DNA of 38,947 nt from an uncultured Ruminococcus sp. (GTDB taxonomy: Bacteria; Bacillota; Clostridia; Oscillospirales; Acutalibacteraceae), in contig CADAYJ010000037.1 in the NCBI GenBank assembly GCA_902792115.1, positions 1 through 38,947 on the forward strand. The letters run 5' to 3'. The notes under the pieces were generated by a model. It was not told where the DNA came from and made no database searches. It saw only the letters and a program-made list of their open reading frames with translations. The position numbers and the translations under genes were made by a program. Of this stretch, positions 25,379-30,895 are shown one piece after another; positions within the stretch are counted from its first letter, which is position 1; each line of letters begins with the position of its first letter.

Positions 25379-26443
25379 ATGTACAATGTACTGAAGCTCA
25401 ACAAGATCGCTCAGGTCGGCATTGACAGACTCGGCGCCGGCTACACGGCATCTGACGACTGCTCGAACCCCGACGCCGTTCTTGTTCGTTCCGCTTCCAT
25501 GCACGACATGGAGCTTCCGGACAGCCTCAAGGCTATCGCAAGAGCAGGCGCAGGCACAAACAATATCCCGATCGACAAGTGCACAAAGCAGGGCATCGTT
25601 GTGTTCAACACACCGGGCGCCAACGCTAACGCGGTTAAGGAGCTTGTGCTCGCAGGTATGCTCATGTCCTCGAGAGACGTTCTCGGCGGCATCGAGTGGG
25701 CGATCAAGGGCAAGACGCTCGGCGTCGTAGGCCTCGGCGCGATCGGCGCTCTCGTTGCAAACGCAGCGGCAGCTCTCGGCATGAAGGTAATCGGCTACGA
25801 TCCGTTCCTCTCCGTTGCAGGCGCTCTCAGACTCGACACCTCCGTTGAGTACAAGGCAAACCTCGACGACATCTTCGCGGAGAGCGACTACATCTCGCTC
25901 CACGTTCCGCTCAACGCCGACACGAAGGGCACTGTATGCGCGGCTACGATCGCAAAGATGAAGGACAATGTCCGCATCATGAACTTCGCAAGAGACGGTC
26001 TCGTAAACTCCACAGACCTTCTTGAGGGACTCAGAAGCGGCAAGATCGCAGCATATGTCACAGACTTCGCAACGGACGATATCCTCTGCGAGGATAAGGT
26101 CATCGCGCTTCCGCACCTCGGCGCTTCCACTCCCGAATCCGAGGACAACTGCGCCGTTATGGCTGCCGACGAGATCAAGGCTTACCTCGAGAACGGCTCG
26201 ATCATCAACAGCGTAAACCTCCCGGCAATGAAGCTCGGCAAGATCAAAGGCTCCAGAGTCTGCGTTATCCACGAGAACAAGGCTGATATCCTCCCGGCTA
26301 TCACCTCCATGTTCAAGAGCACAAACGCTGTCGAGAGCAAGGCAAGAGGCGACTATGCGTACACGGTAGTTGATACCGACGACGAGATCAGCCCCGACAT
26401 CGCATTCATCGAGGGCGTAATCAAGGTAAGAATCGTAAAGTAA
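25379..26443 (+). CDS. serA: D-3-phosphoglycerate dehydrogenase with short ACT-like tail
   Basis: This 354-residue protein oxidises 3-phosphoglycerate to phosphohydroxypyruvate, the first step of serine synthesis. The NAD-binding motif is VVGLGAIGALVANAAAALGM. The catalytic Arg sits in NFARDGLVN, the acidic partner in CEDKV and the catalytic His in ALPHLGASTPESEDN. Residues from about 290 form a small ACT-like domain, the likely serine sensor. The protein is shorter than long SerA forms and lacks the intervening domain. TGGAGATGA precedes ATG 25379. The 140-bp gap after serC is GC-rich with weak hairpins but no clear promoter, so it is probably co-transcribed. Confidence 0.94.
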   Translation: MYNVLKLNKIAQVGIDRLGAGYTASDDCSNPDAVLVRSASMHDMELPDSLKAIARAGAGTNNIPIDKCTKQGIVVFNTPGANANAVKELVLAGMLMSSRDVLGGIEWAIKGKTLGVVGLGAIGALVANAAAALGMKVIGYDPFLSVAGALRLDTSVEYKANLDDIFAESDYISLHVPLNADTKGTVCAATIAKMKDNVRIMNFARDGLVNSTDLLEGLRSGKIAAYVTDFATDDILCEDKVIALPHLGASTPESEDNCAVMAADEIKAYLENGSIINSVNLPAMKLGKIKGSRVCVIHENKADILPAITSMFKSTNAVESKARGDYAYTVVDTDDEISPDIAFIEGVIKVRIVK

Positions 26444-26455
26444 GACGGTTTTTCG

Positions 26456-26484
26456 GCGGAGGCGTGAAGACGCCTCCGCTTTTT
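26456..26484 (+). terminator. rho-independent terminator after serA
   Basis: GCGGAGGCGT pairs perfectly with ACGCCTCCGC around GAAG, followed by five T. Confidence 0.95.
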
Positions 26485-26516
26485 GCGGTTTACCGGAATA
26501 TTTTTCAGCTTTCAAC

Positions 26517-26545
26517 TTGACAAATCCCTCCGGCAATGATATAAT
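26517..26545 (+). promoter_or_regulatory. consensus sigma-A promoter of the tRNA gene
   Basis: Perfect TTGACA (26517-26522), 17 bp, perfect TATAAT (26540-26545). The tRNA starts 17 bp downstream of the -10 element. Confidence 0.95.
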
Positions 26546-26562
26546 ATGTAAGCATCGTGGAC

Positions 26563-26636
26563 GGACCATTAGCTCAGTTGGTTAGAGCAACCGGCTCATA
26601 ACCGGTTGGTCCGGGGTTCGAGTCCCTGATGGTCCA
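26563..26636 (+). tRNA. tRNA with CAT anticodon (Met, or Ile2 reading AUA)
   Basis: This 74-nt cloverleaf has a 7-bp acceptor (GGACCAT/ATGGTCC), a D arm GCTC/GAGC and an anticodon stem ACCGG/CCGGT with loop CTCATAA. The T arm has loop TTCGAGT and the discriminator base is A. The CCA end is not encoded (ACC then T). A CAT anticodon means elongator Met or the lysidine-modified Ile2; initiator Met is excluded because the anticodon stem lacks the run of three G-C pairs. The GGACC acceptor, the D arm and A73 remind me of tRNA-Ile2 genes of Firmicutes, so I favour Ile2, moderately. Confidence 0.93.
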
Positions 26637-26644
26637 CCTTCAAA

Positions 26645-26686
26645 GCGCCCCCGAAGCTCATGCTCCGAGGGGCGTTATTTCTTCTC
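26645..26686 (+). terminator. probable terminator of the tRNA gene
   Basis: GCGCCCC pairs with GGGGCGT, enclosing a weaker inner stem (GAAGC/GCTCC), followed by TATTTCTT. The T-tract is imperfect. Confidence 0.65.
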
Positions 26687-26741
26687 GTCCGTGAGCGATG
26701 CACGCCTGCGAAAAAATTTTTTATTTTTTTTGAAAAAACAC

Positions 26742-26770
26742 TTGCATTTTCCGAAAGAGTGTGATATAAT
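26742..26770 (+). promoter_or_regulatory. sigma-A promoter of the 5S rRNA gene
   Basis: TTGCAT (26742-26747), a 17-bp spacer and perfect TATAAT (26765-26770). A hairpin (CGGAAAACGAA against TTCGTTTCCG, about 26782-26806) precedes the mature 5' end and may guide processing. Confidence 0.85.
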
Positions 26771-26811
26771 AACAAAGTCGTCGGAAAACGAAAGCATTCG
26801 TTTCCGCAGCA

Positions 26812-26980
<169 letters not shown>

Positions 26981-26988
26981 ACAAACAG

Positions 26989-27017
26989 ACAGTCGCTTGT
27001 GCGGCTGTTCTTTTTTT
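26989..27017 (+). terminator. rho-independent terminator of the 5S gene
   Basis: ACAGTCGC (26989-26996) pairs with GCGGCTGT (27001-27008) around TTGT, with one G-U pair, then TCTTTTTTT. Confidence 0.9.
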
Positions 27018-27030
27018 GCGAATTTTTGGG

Positions 27031-27057
27031 GCGAGCCAAAGCGGCTCGCTCTTTTTT
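27031..27057 (+). terminator. second plus-strand terminator behind the 5S gene
   Basis: GCGAGCC (27031-27037) pairs perfectly with GGCTCGC (27043-27049), followed by TCTTTTTT. Tandem terminators fit a highly transcribed RNA gene facing a convergent operon. Confidence 0.8.
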
Positions 27058-27068
27058 GAAGAATTGGC

Positions 27069-27122
27069 AAAAAAATATGCAGCACCGTCAAAGGCGGACT
27101 GCGCCCTCTTTTGATGCTGCAT
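27069..27122 (-). terminator. minus-strand terminator of the acetyltransferase operon
   Basis: On the minus strand ATGCAGCA (from 27122) pairs with TGCTGCAT (to 27077). Inner pairing TCAAAAG/CTTTGA and GGCG/CGCC lies inside. It is followed by ATTTTTTT (27069-27076). Confidence 0.8.
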
Positions 27123-27150
27123 CTGCTGCCGAACAGGCATTATTTTTTAC

Positions 27151-27744
27151 TCAGACCTCGCCCTCGCTCTCCGGCATGAGATCGTCGAGCGTGATCTCGC
27201 GGAGCACGCGGCAGGGGTTTCCGGCTGCCACGACGTTCGCCGGAATGTCCTTCGTCACGACGCTTCCGGCGCCTATGACGGTGTTGTCGCCGATCGTGAC
27301 TCCGGGGCAGATCTGAACGCCGCCGCCGATCCAGACGTTGTTTCCGATCGTGACGGGCGCGGCGAACTCGAAGCCGTGAATATTCCTCTGCTCGGCGACG
27401 ATCGGGTGCGCCGCCGTGTAGATGCCGACGTTCGGCGCGATAAAGGCGTTGTCTCCGATCGTGACCTTGGCGCAGTCGAGGATCACCAGATTGTAGTTTG
27501 CGTAGAAGCGCTCTCCAACCTCGATGTTGCAGCCGTAGTCGCAGAGAAACGGCTGCTCGATCCAGATCCGCTCGCCCGTTTTCCCGAGAAGCTCCTTCAG
27601 CGCCTTGACGCGCTCCTCCTCCTCGTCAGGCATGAGGTCGTTGAATTTGCGGCAGAGCAGGCGCGCGCGCATACGCCCCTCAAGAAGCTCCGCGTCCTCC
27701 GCGTTGTACATCATGCCGGCGATCATCTTTTCGCGTTCAGTCAT
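27151..27744 (-). CDS. maltose/galactoside O-acetyltransferase family protein (Maa/LacA-like)
   Basis: This 197-residue protein is a left-handed beta-helix acetyltransferase that uses acetyl-CoA. Residues 1-60 form the helical Mac domain, starting TEREKMIAGMMYNAEDAELL. The hexapeptide repeats follow, with catalytic His in YTAAHP and the conserved VTIGNNVWIGGGVQICPGVTIGDN. KDIPANVVAAGNPCRVLREI is the typical C-terminal block. Substrates in this family are sugars and related hydroxyls; the real one is not readable. GGAGGACG precedes the ATG, which overlaps the stop of the upstream gene (ATGA). Its place as last gene of a sigma/anti-sigma operon is odd for a sugar-scavenging enzyme. Confidence 0.92.
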   Translation of the reverse strand: MTEREKMIAGMMYNAEDAELLEGRMRARLLCRKFNDLMPDEEEERVKALKELLGKTGERIWIEQPFLCDYGCNIEVGERFYANYNLVILDCAKVTIGDNAFIAPNVGIYTAAHPIVAEQRNIHGFEFAAPVTIGNNVWIGGGVQICPGVTIGDNTVIGAGSVVTKDIPANVVAAGNPCRVLREITLDDLMPESEGEV

Positions 27745-28364
27745 GTTTCGTCCTCCTGTTCCGTGTAGATGTTGTAAAGCACGGCGGCGCTCGCAAGCGA
27801 AGCGAGCATCAGAAAGATCCCCAGTCCTGCGCGGACGCGCCTGCCGGTCGTCACGCTGCCGTTCGGAGACGGCTCCTCCGCCGTTTCGATAATATATGTG
27901 TCGCTCTCGTCGATATCCGGCAGAGCGTGGGAGTCGTCTCGCCGCCGTGATGAATGCTGCGGGCTTTCGGAGTTTTCCTCGCTTTCGCCGCCTGATGTTG
28001 AAAACTTTGATGATGCAGCCGCCGGAATACTCTCACTCACCGACGATACCGCCGACGAAGCGCTGTCCGAGCCTGCGGAAATACTCTCGCTCACCGACGG
28101 AACCGCCGACGAAGCGCTCTCCGAACCCGAGTCTGTGCGCGAGACGGGCAGACCGCCTGCAAAGAAAACTCCGGCGACCATAAGCGCGCCCGTAAGGAAG
28201 ACGACGGCGCAGATCACCGCGCCGAAGGAGAGAAGCCGGCTCTTCCTGCGCGGAGGCGGCGGAGGGGGCGCAGTTCTGCTGACATTGGAGACGACGTCCT
28301 TCCCGTAGTAGCTTTCAAGCTGCTTGGAGACGTAGTCGTCTACGTTTGAATGCTCATCCTTCAT
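27741..28364 (-). CDS. serine-rich two-TM protein in the ECF sigma operon, unknown function
   Basis: This is a 207-residue protein I do not recognise. Residues 1-42 are cytoplasmic, with a poly-Pro run (APPPPPPRRK). TM1 covers about 45-70. A Ser/Glu-rich stretch follows (about 75-150) containing two near-copies of a 17-18 residue unit around SASSAVPSVSESI. TM2 (about 178-197) is near the C-terminus. The order is the one often seen for ECF accessory membrane proteins: sigma, anti-sigma, membrane protein. A role in sensing or in restraining the sigma factor is possible but unproven. GGGGGTG upstream of the ATG is a weak ribosome binding site. It overlaps the acetyltransferase start by 4 nt. Confidence 0.75.
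   Translation of the reverse strand: MKDEHSNVDDYVSKQLESYYGKDVVSNVSRTAPPPPPPRRKSRLLSFGAVICAVVFLTGALMVAGVFFAGGLPVSRTDSGSESASSAVPSVSESISAGSDSASSAVSSVSESIPAAASSKFSTSGGESEENSESPQHSSRRRDDSHALPDIDESDTYIIETAEEPSPNGSVTTGRRVRAGLGIFLMLASLASAAVLYNIYTEQEDET
28027..28134 (-). repeat. 54-bp imperfect tandem repeat inside the serine-rich gene
   Basis: Two adjacent units (28027-28080 and 28081-28134), each 54 bp, differ at a few positions. They encode the repeated Ser/Glu-rich segment and keep the reading frame. Confidence 0.85.
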
Positions 28365-28464
28365 TCTTACAGTTCACCCCCGATGTCATAGTTTATGAAT
28401 AAGAATATCAAATGTAAAATGCAGGAACCCGGAAGCGGCGCCGCACTTTGCATTGAAAAGCCGT

Positions 28465-28812
28465 TTACCTTCTGCTTCCGCCTTTTTTGTAGTCGCTGAT
28501 AACGTCGTACAGCAGCGCGGAAAGACCGATCGCGGCTGTTGCGGCGGCGCATACGGCGCCGATCGTCCGGCGCGTGTGCAGGCGCTTCGATAGCTTCCGG
28601 AGACTCTCCGCTATGAGCGCCTCGTCTGCGCCCCCTGCCTCAACGCGCAGGTGCGGCGCGGAAATGACGGCTGCGCGGCGGCTCTCGTAGTAGCGGCGGC
28701 AGCTCTCACAGCCCTCCAGGTGGCTCTCGACGGCCGCCCTCGTCTCGGCGCTCGCTTCGCCGCTCTCGCATTTGTCCGCAAGGTCGCGGATCATATCACA
28801 TGGTATGCTCAT
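28465..28812 (-). CDS. putative anti-sigma factor with zf-HC2 domain
   Basis: This is a 115-residue protein. The N-terminal half has Cys15 and the motif HLEGCESC (about 31-38), the zinc-binding pattern of anti-sigma zf-HC2 domains. One TM segment (about 83-102) follows, with a short basic tail SDYKKGGSRR, so almost nothing is outside the cell. Its start overlaps the sigma gene by 17 nt, with GGAGGAG before the ATG. This coupling supports a cognate pair. The signal that releases the sigma factor would have to come through another protein, perhaps the next gene's product. Confidence 0.85.
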   Translation of the reverse strand: MSIPCDMIRDLADKCESGEASAETRAAVESHLEGCESCRRYYESRRAAVISAPHLRVEAGGADEALIAESLRKLSKRLHTRRTIGAVCAAATAAIGLSALLYDVISDYKKGGSRR

Positions 28813-29305
28813 TTTTAAGCTCCTCCTGTAATTTCTTTTTCGCTCTGTAAAAGATCACCTTTGCCGAGCTTTCCGATATGCCGAGCGCCGCTGCCGTCTG
28901 AGCGAAGCTCATCGAGGCGTATATGCGGTACTGCACGACGTCGCGGTACTTCTCCGGCAGCTTTTCCACGCAGCGCCTCACAGCCGCCGCCTCGCCTGCG
29001 CGCTCAACGATGAACAGCGGATCGCAGTCCGCGCCGCACGGAAGGCTCTCCGTCAGCTCGCCGAGGCTCACGTCCTTTCGGCGCTTTGCTTTGCGAAGGT
29101 GCTTGCAGTAAACGTGCTTCGCGATAGAGGCGATAAAGGTGAACATATCGCTCTCCCCGGAGAAGCGGTGGAGCGAGAGTATCGTCTGGTAAAACGTCTC
29201 CTGCGTGAGATCCTCCGCAAGCTCGCGGCTGCCGCACAGCTTCAGCAGAAAGAGGTATATTCTGTTGTAGTATGTCCGGCAGACGGTCTCGTATTCCTCC
29301 CGCAT
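28796..29305 (-). CDS. ECF-type RNA polymerase sigma factor
   Basis: This is a 169-residue sigma-70 family protein. Region 2 is visible as YYNRIYLFLLKLCGSRELAEDLTQETFYQTILSL, with FTFIASIAKHVYCKHLRKAKR after it. Region 4 follows a short linker: CVEKLPEKYRDVVQYRIYASMSFAQTAAALGISESSAKVIFYRAKKKLQEEL, a clear helix-turn-helix. It would direct transcription of its own operon and of envelope or stress genes elsewhere. GGAG repeats precede the ATG at 29305. A sigma-A-like promoter lies on the same strand at 29339-29367. Confidence 0.93.
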   Translation of the reverse strand: MREEYETVCRTYYNRIYLFLLKLCGSRELAEDLTQETFYQTILSLHRFSGESDMFTFIASIAKHVYCKHLRKAKRRKDVSLGELTESLPCGADCDPLFIVERAGEAAAVRRCVEKLPEKYRDVVQYRIYASMSFAQTAAALGISESSAKVIFYRAKKKLQEELKNEHTM

Positions 29306-29338
29306 AGGCGCTCCTCTCCGCGTTTTTTCTTCATATTT

Positions 29339-29367
29339 AGCATATCATGACGAGCTTGGTCTGTCAA
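29339..29367 (-). promoter_or_regulatory. promoter of the ECF sigma operon
   Basis: Read on the minus strand: TTGACA (29367-29362), a 17-bp spacer and TATGCT (29344-29339). It diverges from the gntR promoter, whose -35 starts only 23 bp away. Occupancy of one could affect the other. Confidence 0.75.
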
Positions 29368-29389
29368 ATAAATTTTTTAAAAAAAGGTA

Positions 29390-29418
29390 TTGACATATGA
29401 ACTGTACTATGCTATATT
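29390..29418 (+). promoter_or_regulatory. promoter of the gntR-ABC operon
   Basis: Perfect TTGACA (29390-29395), a 17-bp spacer and TATATT (29413-29418). The spacer contains GTACTA (29404-29409), a half-site resembling the operator downstream. Confidence 0.88.
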
Positions 29419-29421
29419 TGT

Positions 29422-29446
29422 ATTGTACTAATTGAAGTGGTACAAT
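29422..29446 (+). promoter_or_regulatory. inverted-repeat operator, probably for the GntR regulator
   Basis: ATTGTAC (29422-29428) and GTACAAT (29440-29446) form a perfect 7-bp inverted repeat with 11 bp between. It overlaps the expected transcription start. YtrA-type regulators bind similar GTAC-containing inverted repeats at their own promoters, so autorepression is likely. Confidence 0.75.
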
Positions 29447-29461
29447 CAATCATACACCGCG

Positions 29462-29530
29462 GTGATGCAGCTCGCAATCAAAAAGCGGAAACGGAAAATG
29501 ACCGCTCCCGCAGTGCGTTTTGAGCATCAC
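29462..29530 (+). promoter_or_regulatory. structured leader RNA of the gntR-ABC operon
   Basis: GTGATGC (29462-29468) pairs with GCATCAC (29524-29530). Inside, TCAAAA (29478-29483) pairs with TTTTGA (29518-29523), leaving a one-sided 9-nt internal loop. AGCGG (29484-29488) can pair with CCGCT (29502-29506). A perfect palindrome GCGTATACGC follows at 29541-29550. The leader of about 185 nt is long for a regulator gene. I know no family that matches. Confidence 0.45.
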
Positions 29531-29613
29531 AGCCACCTGTGCGTATACGCTGATTGTATTACTTGGTTTACATCAAATGACATAATATGATATCCGCGAA
29601 AGGAGGAATAGTT

Positions 29614-30003
29614 TTGTTTGGCACATTCCGCATCAATTACCGGAGCGGCGAGCCGATATATCAGCAGATATACAATGAGGTCGTGAAGGAGATCTCGCTG
29701 GGGCTTCTCATGCCGCAGGAAAAGCTCGCTACGGTGCGTGAGCTTGCGTCTGCGCTCGGCATCAACCCGAACACCGTCTCAAAGGCGTATCAGATGCTGG
29801 AGCAGAGCGGCTACATCTACTCGGCGGTGGGGAAGGGCTCATTTGTCGCCGACAGCACAGGCAGGCTCGCAGGGCTAAAGGAGAGCACTCTGCGCGCGCT
29901 TGAAAAGGATGTCAAGGACGCAGAACGGCTCGGCGTGACGGAGGACGAGGTCACGGCGATAGTAAAACAGACGTATAACGGAGGTGACGGTCACAATGCT
30001 TGA
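29614..30003 (+). CDS. GntR-family transcriptional regulator, YtrA subfamily
   Basis: This is a 129-residue regulator. The winged helix-turn-helix covers about residues 8-78: GEPIYQQIYNEVVKEISLGLL, LATVRELASALGINPNTVSKAYQMLEQSGYI and GKGSFVAD. The tail of about 50 residues is helical and too short for a ligand-binding domain. That defines the YtrA subfamily, which controls adjacent ABC transporters. AGGAGGA (29601-29607) fixes TTG 29614 as start; the in-frame ATG at 29587 lies before the ribosome binding site. It overlaps the ATPase gene by 8 nt. Confidence 0.92.
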   Translation: MFGTFRINYRSGEPIYQQIYNEVVKEISLGLLMPQEKLATVRELASALGINPNTVSKAYQMLEQSGYIYSAVGKGSFVADSTGRLAGLKESTLRALEKDVKDAERLGVTEDEVTAIVKQTYNGGDGHNA

Positions 30004-30895
30004 AATCAGAAATATCACTAAGAAATTCGGAGATGTTACGGCGCTCGACAGCCTTTCGTTCTCTGTGCCGGACAGCTCTGTTTTCGGGCTTATCGGCTCG
30101 AACGGCTCCGGCAAATCGACGCTGCTGAGGATAATCTCCGGCATTTACCGGCCTGACGGCGGCGAGACGCTGATCGACGGCGAAAGCACGTTTGAGAACC
30201 CCGAGGTCAAGGAAAAATGCTTCTTTATCCCCGATTTCCCGTATTTTTACAACAACTCGACAGTTGAAAACCTTGCCGCGCTTTACAGAGAGCTTTACCC
30301 GTCGTGGGACGAGGAGAAGTATCAGAAGCTCTGCTGCATTTTCCCGATCGGCGTGAAGGACAGGATCATAAATATGTCGAAGGGTATGCAGAGGCAGGCG
30401 GCGCTCATGCTCGCGCTCTCGGCGTGCCCGAAGTACATCATGCTCGACGAGATATTCGACGGACTCGATCCCGTCGTTCGTCAGCTCATCAAGAAGCTCG
30501 TCATGGAGATGGTCGCCGATTACGGCGCGACGGTCATTATCGCCTCGCACAACCTGCGCGAGCTTGAGGACGTCTGCGACCACATCGGACTTATCCACAA
30601 GGGCGGCATCATCATGGAAAAGGAGCTTGACGAGGCGAAGCTCGGTATCCACCGCATTCAGGCGGTATTTGCAAACGATCTCGGCGAGGGCGTTTTCAGC
30701 GATCTCGACGTCGTCAAGCTGCAGCGGCAGGGCAAGATGTACCTGCTCACGGTCAGAGGCGACGGCGAAGCGATAGAGAGCGCGCTGAATGCGCTCAACC
30801 CGATTTACATGGAGATGCTTCCGCTCACGCTCGAGGAAGTATTTATCAGTGAAATGGAGGCGGTAGGTTATGACATCGACAATATTCTCAAGTAA
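29996..30895 (+). CDS. ABC transporter ATP-binding protein (YtrB-like)
   Basis: This 299-residue ATPase partners the following membrane protein. Walker A is GLIGSNGSGKSTLLRI. The Q-loop region holds FIPDFPYFYNNSTVENL. The signature appears as NMSKGMQRQAALMLAL, with SKGM in place of the common SGGQ. Walker B is YIMLDEIFDGLD, and the switch His is in ASHNLRELED. The C-terminal 80 residues are the extension usual for YtrB and bacitracin-type exporters. GGAGGTGA places ATG 29996. The gene overlaps the permease by 26 nt. Confidence 0.93.
   Translation: MLEIRNITKKFGDVTALDSLSFSVPDSSVFGLIGSNGSGKSTLLRIISGIYRPDGGETLIDGESTFENPEVKEKCFFIPDFPYFYNNSTVENLAALYRELYPSWDEEKYQKLCCIFPIGVKDRIINMSKGMQRQAALMLALSACPKYIMLDEIFDGLDPVVRQLIKKLVMEMVADYGATVIIASHNLRELEDVCDHIGLIHKGGIIMEKELDEAKLGIHRIQAVFANDLGEGVFSDLDVVKLQRQGKMYLLTVRGDGEAIESALNALNPIYMEMLPLTLEEVFISEMEAVGYDIDNILK

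Noticed and set aside
28367-28552. Extra 61-residue minus-strand ORF between anti-sigma and serine-rich genes
   Set aside because: Overlaps the anti-sigma gene in another frame and has no ribosome binding site.
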